From assembly GCA_020442915.1 (NCBI GenBank), contig JAGRJD010000104.1, positions 5,713 to 55,611 of the forward strand: DNA of 49,899 nt. Direction: 5' to 3'. Shown here piece after piece: positions 1-7,984 of this stretch (within the stretch, counting starts at the first letter, position 1; the number at the start of each line of letters is the position of its first letter). The notes under the pieces were generated by a model. That model saw only the letters and a program-made list of their open reading frames with translations, was not told where the DNA came from and ran no database searches. Origin of the DNA: Thiothrix sp. Lineage in GTDB: Bacteria > Pseudomonadota > Gammaproteobacteria > Thiotrichales > Thiotrichaceae. A program made the position numbers and the translations under genes.

Positions 1-234
1 AGCTACTGGTGGAATGGTGACCGCTACCTCGGCCCTGCCGTGCTGCTGCAGGCTTATCGCTGGGTGGCAGACAGCCGGGATGAGGCCACAGGCGAGCGTC
101 TGGACAATCTTGAAGACCCGTTCAAGCTCTATCGCTGCCATACCATCATGAACTGCACCAGCACCTGTCCCAAGGGGCTGAACCCGGCCAAAGCGATTGG
201 CGAGCTCAAGAAAAAGCTGGTTGAACGGCGCTGA
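1..234 (+). CDS. sdhB: Succinate dehydrogenase iron-sulfur subunit, C-terminal part (5' end outside window)
   Basis: Partial gene: the frame is open from base 1 and ends in TGA at 232-234, giving the last 77 residues. SdhB is the electron-transfer subunit of succinate dehydrogenase (complex II), passing electrons from the flavin of SdhA through three Fe-S clusters to quinone at the inner membrane. The remaining part shows the family's C-terminal ferredoxin region: [21 protein letters not shown], then [20 protein letters not shown] with the CxxxxxCxxxCP ligands of the [3Fe-4S] and [4Fe-4S] clusters. sdhE follows after one base, so the upstream sdhC, sdhD and sdhA genes probably lie just outside. 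Identification is firm. Confidence 0.95.
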   Translation, partial: SYWWNGDRYLGPAVLLQAYRWVADSRDEATGERLDNLEDPFKLYRCHTIMNCTSTCPKGLNPAKAIGELKKKLVERR

Positions 235-235
235 A

Positions 236-466
236 ATGCCCGCTCTGTCACGCTACAAACTGCTGTGCCGGCGCGGCATGAAAGAACTGGATGTGGTGCT
301 GGTCCGCTACCTGGACCGGCACTATTCTGATGCTGATAGCGCTGAGCTGGCACAGTTTGACGAGCTGCTGGCCATGCAGGACCCCGAGCTGTTCGGGGTT
401 CTGTTTGAGCTTATGCCCGAGCCACCCCACCTGCAGCAGGTGATTGCCAAAATACGCATACCCTGA
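236..466 (+). CDS. sdhE: Succinate dehydrogenase assembly factor SdhE (YgfY/SDH5 family)
   Basis: A 76-residue protein starting at the ATG one base after the sdhB stop; an in-frame start further upstream would overlap sdhB, so I reject it. The family promotes covalent flavin attachment to SdhA. The diagnostic N-terminal block is present: LLCRRGMKELDVVLVRYLDRHY contains the RRGMKELD signature with the RGxxE motif needed for flavinylation, followed by the helical FDELLAMQDPELFGVLF block. No strong Shine-Dalgarno sequence is visible, so translation is probably coupled to sdhB. Position directly behind sdhB supports the assignment. Confidence 0.93.
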   Translation: MPALSRYKLLCRRGMKELDVVLVRYLDRHYSDADSAELAQFDELLAMQDPELFGVLFELMPEPPHLQQVIAKIRIP

Positions 467-564
467 CCCGCCTGGGTTTGCGGTATTTATCAGCTGACTC
501 CGGCATTGCCAAGCGCCTTCAATCACGCTATGTTTCCGTGGTTTTCGAGCATTGAGGAGTCCAC

Positions 565-990
565 ATGTCCACCCTGATTGACCTGTCACCCAAAGCGGCC
601 TACCAGTTCCTGCAGGATCACGCCAACAGCAGTCTCCTGATCGACATCCGCTCGTCCATGGAATACCTGTTCGTGGGGCATCCGGTGGGGGCGGTGCATA
701 TTGCCTGGATCGATGAACCGGACTGGGACATCAACCCCGACTTTTCCCGTGAAGTGGAAAACACCCTCAAGCATCGCCTGATGGGGCTGGACCCGCACAA
801 CGAATGCTCGGTCGTGCTGTGCTGCCGCAGTGGCAAGCGCACCCGTGATGCGGCAGCCATCCTGCTGGAAAACGGTTTTCAGAAAGTTTATCACGTGGAT
901 GAGGGCTTTGAGGGGGAACGGGATGAAAACCAGCACCGCAGCACGGTGGGCGGCTGGCGCTTTCACGGACTGCCCTGGGAACAATGCTGA
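565..990 (+). CDS. Rhodanese-like domain protein (cytoplasmic sulfurtransferase)
   Basis: A 141-residue single-domain rhodanese. It has no signal peptide and starts at an ATG preceded by TGAGGAG. The active-site loop is intact, CRSGKR at residues 87-92, with Cys87 as the predicted persulfide carrier. The flanking LLIDIRSSMEYLFVGHPVGA segment is the usual N-terminal CH2-A-like motif, and the C-terminal HVDEGFEG block matches the 'GG.EGW' region of the family. It resembles the small rhodaneses found near sdh genes or sulfur-relay genes in gammaproteobacteria. Substrate and partner cannot be told from sequence. Confidence 0.88.
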   Translation: MSTLIDLSPKAAYQFLQDHANSSLLIDIRSSMEYLFVGHPVGAVHIAWIDEPDWDINPDFSREVENTLKHRLMGLDPHNECSVVLCCRSGKRTRDAAAILLENGFQKVYHVDEGFEGERDENQHRSTVGGWRFHGLPWEQC

Positions 991-1049
991 TCCGGAACGG
1001 TCCAAAGCAGGCACCTGCACCCCCCCCCGATGGGATGGATGGGAGACTG

Positions 1050-1088
1050 CCGGAGCTGTGCTCTCCGGAACGTCACGCTGTTTTTTTT
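1050..1088 (+). other. Hairpin with distant T-run between the rhodanese and OmpA genes
   Basis: CCGGAG at 1050-1055 and CTCCGG at 1063-1068 form a perfect 6-bp stem with a 7-base loop. Eight T bases follow at 1081-1088, but 12 bases beyond the stem, which is too far for a normal intrinsic terminator. A run of nine C lies just upstream at 1020-1028. It may be a weak terminator for the rhodanese gene or have no function. Confidence 0.3.
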
Positions 1089-1145
1089 GTTACCATACGT
1101 CCGACTGATCTGGCGCGATAATCAAAGACAAGGAGCCCCGCGAAC

Positions 1146-2672
1146 ATGAAATTAAGGACTCTGGCGGTATTGCTGCTGGCTGGCATCTGGGGAGTGGGAA
1201 GCTGGTGGTGGTATACCTGCAAAATCAAGGGATTCTGTGCACCGGAACGCACCGCAGACCAGACAGCCACGCCGCTCGCCACGGCAGCCGGCAGCGGATT
1301 GGCCGCGACATCAGCCCCTCCCACGGAACAGCCGGAAGCGGCTGCAGTTACCGATACAGCAGGTGGCGCAACGCCTGAAACCGCTGAAGCGGCTGAAAAT
1401 ACGGACCGGAATACCACTGCAGCCGGTGCCGGGGAGACTGCCGATACAGCGAAATCCGCAGCAACACCGGCAGATGAGGCCAACACCGGCAGCGATACTG
1501 ACAGTGACAATGACGGCCTGCCGGACAGCCGGGAAAAAGCCCTGGGCCTGAACCCGGAGCAGGCCGACTCAGACGGAGACGGTCTCCATGACCGCCATGA
1601 GCTGGGGCCGATTGCCAGCCGGCCGCTGGACACCGATGATGACGGCATGATCAATGCCCTGGATGACGATGATGACGGTGACGGCGATCCGACCCGCGAG
1701 GAAGGGGCCGATCCGGATGGCAATGGTGATCCTTCCGATGCCCGTGACAGTGATGCGGACGGCATTCCGGACTATCTGGATGCGGACAGCAACTGGGCCA
1801 GTCTGGACGATGACGGGGATGGCTACAGCAATGGCGAAGAACAGCAGCTCGGGACCAACCCGGCCCTGACCGACAGTGACGGCGACGGTGTGCCGGATTC
1901 CATCGAACTGGAAAATCATCGGGATACCGATGGTGACGGGATTATCGATGCCCTGGATACCGATGATGACGGGGATGGCATCATCACGGCCATGGAAGGC
2001 CCGGACCCGAACGGTGACGGACTGACCAATGATGCCGAGGATATGGACAACAACGGGGTTCCGGATTACCTGCAGGCGGGTCTTGAAGACAGCAGGCCCG
2101 ATGACGACAAAGCCACCCGACCGGAAACGGCTGCAACGCCGGACAATGGTGACAAACCTGCTGATGCCGATACAGATACCGCTGCAAGCCTGACCGCTGA
2201 CCAGCCTGCAACGGATAACGCGGATAACACTGCAGATACCGCCGGCACCGACACAGGCAAGACGGCTGCTGACCGCCAGGATGAGGACAAGGTGACAGCG
2301 GATACCGGTGACAAACCCAGAACCCGGGGCAGCATCCGCTCCGCCCGCCTGTACTTCCCGTTCCGCTCTTCGGAGCCGGATCTGGCAGACAGTGCAGCGG
2401 AGTACTTTGAGGAAGTCATCAGCTACCTCAAGGCCAACCCGCACCGGAAAATCCGGCTCACCGGGCATACCGACAGCGTGGGACGGCAGGCTGCCAACCA
2501 CAGGCTCGGGCGGGAACGGGCCGGGGAAATACGCGACATGCTGGTCAAGCGCGGTGCGGCAGCGGACCAGATTGAAATCGACTCCAAAGGTGAAGATGAG
2601 CCCATTGCCGACAACCAGACCGAGCAGGGCCGCCGTCTCAACCGCCGGGTGGAACTGAGCCCGATCGACTAA
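1146..2672 (+). CDS. OmpA-family protein with thrombospondin type 3 calcium-binding repeats
   Basis: A 508-residue envelope protein. Residues about 5-22 form a hydrophobic signal or anchor segment ending in a Trp-rich stretch (SWWWYTCKI). An Ala/Thr/Glu-rich linker runs to about 117. Residues about 117-312 hold many Asp-rich thrombospondin type 3 repeats of the DSDGDGLHD / DTDDDGMIN type, which bind calcium in known homologues. A second acidic linker leads to a C-terminal OmpA peptidoglycan-binding domain (about 400-508) with TGHTDSVGRQAANHRLGRERA and the RRLNRRVEL ending, keeping the Asp and Arg that bind diaminopimelate. AGGAG lies 10 bases before the ATG. Two small membrane-protein genes follow closely, suggesting one transcription unit. 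Confidence 0.9.
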   Translation: MKLRTLAVLLLAGIWGVGSWWWYTCKIKGFCAPERTADQTATPLATAAGSGLAATSAPPTEQPEAAAVTDTAGGATPETAEAAENTDRNTTAAGAGETADTAKSAATPADEANTGSDTDSDNDGLPDSREKALGLNPEQADSDGDGLHDRHELGPIASRPLDTDDDGMINALDDDDDGDGDPTREEGADPDGNGDPSDARDSDADGIPDYLDADSNWASLDDDGDGYSNGEEQQLGTNPALTDSDGDGVPDSIELENHRDTDGDGIIDALDTDDDGDGIITAMEGPDPNGDGLTNDAEDMDNNGVPDYLQAGLEDSRPDDDKATRPETAATPDNGDKPADADTDTAASLTADQPATDNADNTADTAGTDTGKTAADRQDEDKVTADTGDKPRTRGSIRSARLYFPFRSSEPDLADSAAEYFEEVISYLKANPHRKIRLTGHTDSVGRQAANHRLGRERAGEIRDMLVKRGAAADQIEIDSKGEDEPIADNQTEQGRRLNRRVELSPID

Positions 2673-2696
2673 CGGACAACGTACAGGGAAACGACC

Positions 2697-2849
2697 ATGA
2701 TCAATGAATTGTACCAGCAGGTCATCCAGCGGCCGGACATGAGCAGTGCCGGCCTTGAAGTCATCCTCATGCTGGCAGTGGCCTATGTGCTGGGTTTCCT
2801 GTTCTGTTATGTGCGGGTGCACCGGGACCGGGGGGAGAGCCAGTCATGA
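2697..2849 (+). CDS. Small single-pass membrane protein, 50 residues, unknown function
   Basis: A short gene between the OmpA protein and the HhH protein. It begins with MINELYQQVIQRPDMSSAGL, then has one hydrophobic helix at residues about 22-39 (VILMLAVAYVLGFLFCYVRV) and a short charged tail. Its TGA overlaps the ATG of the next gene (ATGA at 2846-2849), the pattern of a translationally coupled gene, and it starts 25 bases after the OmpA stop. I do not recognise a family. The coupling and clean membrane-helix pattern argue that it is real and works with its neighbours in the envelope. Confidence 0.7.
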   Translation: MINELYQQVIQRPDMSSAGLEVILMLAVAYVLGFLFCYVRVHRDRGESQS

Positions 2850-3556
2850 CCCCGATGCATCCGCTTGCCGGCACTTTCGGCTCAGCCAGCCTGACCATCA
2901 TCCTGCTGTTACTGGCGGCGTTTCTGGCCGGCATGCTCAGCTGCCAGCTGTTGCGGCTGCTGGGCATCTGCTGTCGTCCGCGCCGGGCCGTGAACACCGA
3001 AACCGTCTACATGAGTGTTGAACCGGAAATCACGGAGGGCGGCCCGGAGACCGGACCGGAAACCGCTCCCCGGATGTATACCCGCAGCATCTACTCGGAA
3101 ACACCGGCCAGCCGGCCCCGGACGAAGTCCGCTCCCCCGAGTGGCCCCCGAATCGAATTGCGCAAACCGGCCCCGCTGGTGGAAGCGGAGTCCAGCGCCG
3201 GGCGCAGTTCGTTTGAAAGCCGGGTCCAGGAAATGACCGGCGGCAATACACCAGTAGCACCGAATTTCCGCACGGAACTTGAAATTCGGGATGACGGACA
3301 GGAGGACGACCTCACCCGTCTGGAGGGGATCGGCCCCAATACCTCACGGCTGCTGAACGAGGCCGGGATCCGGAATTATGCCCGGCTAGCCACCATGAGC
3401 CGGGACGAGCTCCGGCACATTCTGGAAACGGGAGGACCGCAGTTCAGGGTCCAGGACCCGAAATCCTGGCCCTATCAGGCAGAACTGGCCGCCCGTAACA
3501 ACTGGGACCGCCTGCGCGAATATCAGGAGTTTCTGCTCAGCGGCAAGACCCGCTGA
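2846..3556 (+). CDS. Membrane-anchored protein with C-terminal helix-hairpin-helix-like (DUF4332-type) domain
   Basis: A 236-residue protein. Residues about 11-38 form an N-terminal transmembrane segment (SASLTIILLLLAAFLAGMLS), followed by a Pro/Arg/Glu-rich low-complexity stretch to about 145. The C-terminal 80 residues form a helix-hairpin-helix-like fold with LTRLEGIGPNTSRLLNEAGI and YARLATMSRDELRHILETGG. Such domains often bind nucleic acid or act as protein contacts. Here it sits on a membrane anchor, so a structural role is at least as likely. It is coupled by ATGA overlap to the 50-residue gene and is third in the set with the OmpA protein. The exact function is unknown. Confidence 0.75.
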   Translation: MTPMHPLAGTFGSASLTIILLLLAAFLAGMLSCQLLRLLGICCRPRRAVNTETVYMSVEPEITEGGPETGPETAPRMYTRSIYSETPASRPRTKSAPPSGPRIELRKPAPLVEAESSAGRSSFESRVQEMTGGNTPVAPNFRTELEIRDDGQEDDLTRLEGIGPNTSRLLNEAGIRNYARLATMSRDELRHILETGGPQFRVQDPKSWPYQAELAARNNWDRLREYQEFLLSGKTR

Positions 3557-3582
3557 GAACTGGATTCATCCGCCGACCCGCT

Positions 3583-4140
3583 TCATTCCGTGGCCGGCGT
3601 GAAAGCCCCCATCAGGTACTGGACCATGGAAGCCACGGTCAGTACCGTCGCCACCAGCAGTGCCACCAGCCCCAGCTCCCGCAGCGGGAACAGCCCGAAC
3701 AGGGTCTGGTTGTACAAAAGGAAAGTCAGGGCGATCATCTGCAGGGTGGTTTTGAGCTTACCGATAAAGGCCACGGCCACCTTGCCGTGCTGCCCTACCT
3801 GTGCCATCCATTCGCGCAGGGCGGAAATCACGATTTCACGACCGACAATGATCATGGCTGCCAGGGTAATCCAGACCGATCCCTCCCGCTCCACGATCAG
3901 GAGCACCGCCACCACCACAATCAGCTTGTCGGCCACCGGGTCCAGAAAGGCACCGAAACGGGATTCCTGGTTCCAGCGCCGGGCCAGATAGCCATCCGCC
4001 CAGTCAGTCAGTGCCGCCAGTACGAAAGTCAGGCCGGCGGCCAGCGGTGCCCAGCTGGCGTCCGTATAGAAAAACAGCACCAGCAGCGGAATAAACCCGA
4101 TCCGCAACCATGTCAGCAGGATGGGTAAATTGAAGGTCAT
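3583..4140 (-). CDS. pgsA: CDP-diacylglycerol-glycerol-3-phosphate 3-phosphatidyltransferase
   Basis: A 185-residue integral membrane enzyme that makes phosphatidylglycerol phosphate from CDP-diacylglycerol and glycerol-3-phosphate, the committed step to phosphatidylglycerol and cardiolipin. The CDP-alcohol phosphotransferase signature is complete: the stretch DWADGYLARRW, then G, D and D spaced as D-x2-DG-x2-AR-x8-G-x3-D-x3-D, with the last Asp in FLDPVADK. Several hydrophobic helices flank it. Its ATG overlaps the uvrC stop (TCAT at 4137-4140), so uvrC and pgsA form one minus-strand unit, a pairing common in proteobacteria. Length is normal. Confidence 0.95.
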   Translation of the reverse strand: MTFNLPILLTWLRIGFIPLLVLFFYTDASWAPLAAGLTFVLAALTDWADGYLARRWNQESRFGAFLDPVADKLIVVVAVLLIVEREGSVWITLAAMIIVGREIVISALREWMAQVGQHGKVAVAFIGKLKTTLQMIALTFLLYNQTLFGLFPLRELGLVALLVATVLTVASMVQYLMGAFTPATE

Positions 4141-5972
4141 GCATTATCTCCGTTAAATCGGTCATAAATCTTCCGGGCCAGGGCCTTGCTGATACCCGGC
4201 GTTTTGGCCAGCTCCTCCGCACTGGCCCGCTCAATGGCCCGCAGACCGCCGAACTGTTTCAATAATACCTGACGCCGTTTGGCCCCCAGCCCGCTGATAT
4301 CCTCCAGCGGCGAACGGGTCCGCTTTTTCTGGCGTCGGGCCCGGTGGCCGGTGATGGCAAAGCGGTGCGCCTCATCGCGGATCTGCTGGACCAGATGCAG
4401 GGCCCCGGAGTTTTCCGGCAGATTCAGCCGGCGCGTGTTCTGTGCGATGATCAGGGTTTCAAGACCGGGGCGGCGTCCTTCTCCCTTGGCCACCCCGACC
4501 ACCTCGACACTGCCAATCGCCAGCTCCGCCAGTACGTCCAATGCCTGTGCCACCTGTCCCCTGCCACCATCAATAAACAGAATATCAGGCAGCTTGCCAT
4601 CCTGTCCGGTGGCCCGACGGAAGCGCCGGGTCAGGGCCTGACGCATGGCGGCATAATCATCACCGGGCTGGATGCCTTCGATATTATAGCGCCGATATTC
4701 GGACTTGAGCGCCCCGTTGGGGTCAAACACCACACAGGAAGCAACGGTCGCTTCCCCCTGGGTATGACTGATGTCGAAACACTCCATGCGCAGGGGCGGC
4801 CCATCCAGTGCCAGTGCCGTCTGCAGCGCCTGCAGGCGCTCCTGCATGCCGCTGCGGGACAACAGGCGCATGTTCAGTGCCTGCTGTGCATTTTTCAGGG
4901 CCAGCGCCACCCACTGGCTGCGCTCCCCGCGCACCGGCTTGCGGATCACCACCTTGCGCTGCTGCTTGAGGGCCAGCATTTCCTCCAGCACATCCTGCTC
5001 GTCCGGTAGTTCCGAAACCAGTATTTCACCCGGCACCTCGTGATTGAGGTAATACTGGGCCAGAAAACCTGCCATGACCTCGCCGGTCGGCAGGTCGGCA
5101 TCGGGCAGTTCGGGAAAATGGTTGCGGTTGCCCAGATTGTTGCCGTTGCGAATGGTGAACACCTGTACACTCGCCAGCCCCGAACCCGGATGCAGGGCCA
5201 CCACATCCACATTGCCGTTGCCACCGCTGACATACTGCTGCTGGGAAATCTGGCGCAGGCTTTCAATCAGGTCACGGTATTCCGCCGCCTTTTCAAACGC
5301 CAGCCGTGCCGCTGCCGCCTCCATGCTGTTTACCAGCTCGTCAATCACGGCCTGGGTCTGCCCCTGCAGGAACTGAAGCGCATGCCGCACACTCCGGCGG
5401 TAGTCTTCCCGGCTGATCAGGCCGACACAGGGTGCACTGCAGCGCCGGATCTGGTATTCCAGACAAGGGCGGGAACGATTGGCGAAATAGCTGTCTTCAC
5501 ACTGGCGCACCCGGAACAGCTTTTTCATCAGGTGCAGGGCCTGGCGCACTGCCCCCACGCTCGGATAAGGCCCGAAATACTGCCCCGGCCCGCGCCGGCT
5601 GCCCCGGTAAAAGGCGATGCGTGGATAGTCCTGCTGGCTGCTGACATGAATGTAGGGGTAGCCCTTGCCATCCTTGAGCAGGATGTTGTAACGCGGCTTG
5701 TGGCGCTTGATCAGGTTGTTTTCCAGCAACAGCGCCTCGGCCTCGGTATTGGTGACGGTAATCTCGACCCCCCGGATCTGCCGGATCAGCGCATAAATGC
5801 GCGCATTGGCAGGCGTACCGCGAAAATAGCTGCCGACCCGGTTGCGCAGGTCTCTGGCTTTGCCGACATAGAGAATCTGCCGCTCTTCATCCAGCATGCG
5901 GTAGACACCCGGCTGGTGCGGAACGGTCCTGAGGAAATCATCCGGATCAAATGACGGGGTCGGGGTTTGCAT
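4137..5972 (-). CDS. uvrC: UvrABC nucleotide excision repair subunit C
   Basis: A 611-residue protein of normal UvrC length. It makes both incisions beside bulky DNA lesions marked by UvrA and UvrB. Domains in order: N-terminal GIY-YIG nuclease (PGVYRMLDEERQILYVGKA, about residues 19-40); a Cys-rich segment with CLEYQIRRCSAPCVG near 170-185; a UVR domain that binds UvrB (about 205-240); the RNase H-like nuclease domain with MECFDISHTQGEATVASCVV near 395-415; and a C-terminal double helix-hairpin-helix (DISGLGAKRRQVLLKQFGG, then KTPGISKALARKI). It is coupled to pgsA. The start is the ATG at 5970-5972; no strong ribosome site is visible. Confidence 0.97.
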   Translation of the reverse strand: MQTPTPSFDPDDFLRTVPHQPGVYRMLDEERQILYVGKARDLRNRVGSYFRGTPANARIYALIRQIRGVEITVTNTEAEALLLENNLIKRHKPRYNILLKDGKGYPYIHVSSQQDYPRIAFYRGSRRGPGQYFGPYPSVGAVRQALHLMKKLFRVRQCEDSYFANRSRPCLEYQIRRCSAPCVGLISREDYRRSVRHALQFLQGQTQAVIDELVNSMEAAAARLAFEKAAEYRDLIESLRQISQQQYVSGGNGNVDVVALHPGSGLASVQVFTIRNGNNLGNRNHFPELPDADLPTGEVMAGFLAQYYLNHEVPGEILVSELPDEQDVLEEMLALKQQRKVVIRKPVRGERSQWVALALKNAQQALNMRLLSRSGMQERLQALQTALALDGPPLRMECFDISHTQGEATVASCVVFDPNGALKSEYRRYNIEGIQPGDDYAAMRQALTRRFRRATGQDGKLPDILFIDGGRGQVAQALDVLAELAIGSVEVVGVAKGEGRRPGLETLIIAQNTRRLNLPENSGALHLVQQIRDEAHRFAITGHRARRQKKRTRSPLEDISGLGAKRRQVLLKQFGGLRAIERASAEELAKTPGISKALARKIYDRFNGDNA

Positions 5973-6067
5973 GCCCGTATTCTGCCATAAATCCGGTTCC
6001 AGGGGGCCAGTTACAGTCGGCCCGCCCCTGCCCCCGGCCTCCCCCAGGGAAGAGGCAAAGCGGCGGG

Positions 6068-6099
6068 GGCCTGAGCCTTGAAGCCAGCCGGGTCAGGCC
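6068..6099 (-). terminator. Inverted repeat directly after dctM, possible weak terminator
   Basis: GGCCTGA (6068-6074) and TCAGGCC (6093-6099) form a perfect 7-bp inverted repeat around an 18-base loop, immediately downstream of the dctM stop codon on the minus strand. No T-tract follows in the direction of transcription, so termination would need Rho, or the hairpin protects the 3' end. The 128-base gap to uvrC holds little else beyond GC-rich sequence. Confidence 0.35.
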
Positions 6100-6100
6100 A

Positions 6101-7372
6101 CTATTTCAGGAGCCGGGTCGGCAACAGGGAAATTTCAGGGAAATAGCCGATCAGCACCATACAGGCCAGCATCATCAGCAGGAAGGGAATCACCGCCCGG
6201 AACAGGGAGCCGATCGGGATATTGGCGGTTTCCGAAGCAATGTACAGACCCGCGCCTACCGGAGGCGTCACCAGCCCGACCAGGGTCGACAGGCAGATCA
6301 CCACCCCGAAATGAATGGGATCGATATTCAGCGAAACCGCCACCGGCAGCAGCAGCGGTACGATCACGATCATGACACTGATGCTTTCCAGAAACATGCC
6401 CAGCACGATGACCACCGCATACACCAGCAGCAGGAACAGGAAGGGGGAATCGGTCACGCCGCTGATCGCCTCCACCAGCATGTCCGGTACGCTTTCAAAG
6501 GACAGCGCCCAGCCCAGTACCGAAGCAGCGGCAATCAGGCCGCAGATGGTGGCGGAACTGAGGGCAACCTGGAAGAAAATGCCGGGCAGGTCTTTCAGGC
6601 GGATGCTGCGATACAGCACAAAGGCGATGATGAAGGACAGAATGGAGGCAATGGCTCCGGCTTCAGTCGGCGTCATCACTCCACTGAGGATGCAGGCGAT
6701 GACAATCAGCGGGATACTGCCGGGCAGCAGGCCACTGATCAGCTCGCGGCGGATATTGTCATGCTTCATGTGCTGGCCGGAGGGCAGGCCGGCAAACACC
6801 CCGAACAGGAAAATCACCAGTGCAAAACCGGCAATGATCAGCATGCCCGGTAAAATCCCGGCAATGAACAGTTCGGAAATGGGCTGATAGGCCACCACGC
6901 CATAAATGATCATCAGCATGGAGGGTGGAATGATCGGTCCCAGCAGCCCGCCCGCCAGCGTGACCGCTGCCGAGAAATCCTTCTTGTAACCCTTCTCCAC
7001 CATGGCCGGAATCATCAGACGGCTCATCACCGCAATCTGGGCCGCTGCCGAGCCCAGAATCGAGGCTGCCATGGCATTGGTCAGCAGGTTGACGTAAGCC
7101 AGCCCGCCCTTGAAGCCGCCGACAAACACATCCGCCGCATTGATCAGGCGCGAAGTCAGCCCGCCCTTGTTCATCAGCTCGCCCACCAGCATGAACAGCG
7201 GAATCGCCAGCAGGCCGTTCTGGTTCAGGGCACCATACAGCTGGATGGGAATGGAGCTGGCCAGCACGGTCATGTCGGTGCTCCACAGGAAGACCAGGGT
7301 TCCCAGCAACAGGGTGATGACAATCGGCAGACCGATCAGCAGGCACACGAAGAAAACGACAGTGGTGGTCAT
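6101..7372 (-). CDS. dctM: TRAP transporter large membrane subunit (DctM type)
   Basis: A 423-residue membrane protein with about a dozen hydrophobic segments, the length and pattern of DctM, which couples sodium-driven substrate import in tripartite ATP-independent periplasmic transporters. Typical blocks are MTTTVVFFVCLLIGLPIVI at the start, IPLFMLVGELMNKGG, ILGSAAAQIAVMSRLMIPAM, GGLLGPIIPPSMLMIIYGV and LVGLVTPPVGAGLYIAS. I chose the ATG at 7370-7372, which overlaps the dctQ stop by four bases; the open frame continues upstream but inside dctQ. Operon order is fah, dctP, dctQ, dctM. Neighbouring ring-cleavage genes suggest an aromatic or related carboxylic acid as substrate. Confidence 0.93.
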   Translation of the reverse strand: MTTTVVFFVCLLIGLPIVITLLLGTLVFLWSTDMTVLASSIPIQLYGALNQNGLLAIPLFMLVGELMNKGGLTSRLINAADVFVGGFKGGLAYVNLLTNAMAASILGSAAAQIAVMSRLMIPAMVEKGYKKDFSAAVTLAGGLLGPIIPPSMLMIIYGVVAYQPISELFIAGILPGMLIIAGFALVIFLFGVFAGLPSGQHMKHDNIRRELISGLLPGSIPLIVIACILSGVMTPTEAGAIASILSFIIAFVLYRSIRLKDLPGIFFQVALSSATICGLIAAASVLGWALSFESVPDMLVEAISGVTDSPFLFLLLVYAVVIVLGMFLESISVMIVIVPLLLPVAVSLNIDPIHFGVVICLSTLVGLVTPPVGAGLYIASETANIPIGSLFRAVIPFLLMMLACMVLIGYFPEISLLPTRLLK

Positions 7373-7878
7373 GAGGCGGGTCCCTCGGGTTGGGTGCGGA
7401 AGGAACGGGCCGTGCCGACAAGCTTGACGAACTGATGCCAGGCCATGCCGTAAAACGAGGCCACCAGAATCGCATAATTGTACCAGCGTGGCAGCTGGGT
7501 CGTGGGCGAAATGTCGGCCCTGATTTCCGGACGCAGGATCCAGACGGTCGAGACATAGCACAGGACCAGCAGGGTCAGCAGGGAAACCAGGTGCAGCACG
7601 CTGAGCAGACGATCAAGGTGGGGCTGCCGGAACAGGGTCAGCAGGGCATCCACCCGGACCAGTTTGCCGGCATACAGCAGATAGCTGACACCAATGAAAC
7701 TGGCAGCAATCAGGGCCTGTACGGAAATTTCCTCGGCCCAGAACAAGGGGCTGCTGAAAAAATAACGCAACACTACCTGTGCCGACAGAATCACGGTCAG
7801 GGCCGCCACCAGCACGGTCAGCAGCAGGTATTCAAACTTCGCCAATACACGATCGGCTTTATGGAGGATTTCATACAT
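7369..7878 (-). CDS. dctQ: TRAP transporter small membrane subunit (DctQ type)
   Basis: A 169-residue protein with four hydrophobic helices, the usual DctQ architecture. It pairs with DctM in the membrane. Family marks are LLTVLVAALTVILSAQVVLR and the FWAEEISVQALIAASFIGVS segment after helix 1. I chose the ATG beginning MYEILHKADRV at 7876-7878; an in-frame TTG three codons upstream (7887) is the alternative. A 106-base gap containing a perfect 22-bp palindrome separates it from dctP, while dctM overlaps its end by four bases. Confidence 0.9.
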   Translation of the reverse strand: MYEILHKADRVLAKFEYLLLTVLVAALTVILSAQVVLRYFFSSPLFWAEEISVQALIAASFIGVSYLLYAGKLVRVDALLTLFRQPHLDRLLSVLHLVSLLTLLVLCYVSTVWILRPEIRADISPTTQLPRWYNYAILVASFYGMAWHQFVKLVGTARSFRTQPEGPAS

Positions 7879-7894
7879 GGGTGACAATCCCGCA

Positions 7895-7916
7895 CGGAAG
7901 GGGGTACCCCCTTCCG
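7895..7916 (-). repeat. Perfect 22-bp palindrome between dctP and dctQ
   Basis: The 11-base arm CGGAAGGGGGT is followed directly by its exact reverse complement. As RNA it would form a strong GC-rich hairpin between dctP and dctQ. Placed just 3' of the binding-protein gene, it could stabilise dctP mRNA or partly stop transcription, so that more binding protein than membrane subunits is made, a common need in TRAP operons. A dimeric DNA-binding protein site is an alternative. Confidence 0.6.
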
Positions 7917-7984
7917 CTTTTGATGGACAGAGGCCGTTGTTTCAGCACATCAGGCTGGCGGCAACAGGCTGTTGACGGGGCGCT

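Noticed and set aside
1050..1088. Strong intrinsic terminator after the rhodanese gene
   Set aside because: The T-run is 12 bases away from the stem, so I list it only as a hairpin of low confidence.
1569..2822. Long antisense open frame (417 codons) opposite the OmpA/TSP3 gene
   Set aside because: It arises from the repeated Asp codons of the sense gene, runs past its stop and shows no recognisable domain or ribosome site.
6101..7561. Longer dctM starting inside dctQ
   Set aside because: The added 63 residues are the out-of-frame reading of dctQ; the ATG overlapping the dctQ stop gives the normal family N-terminus.
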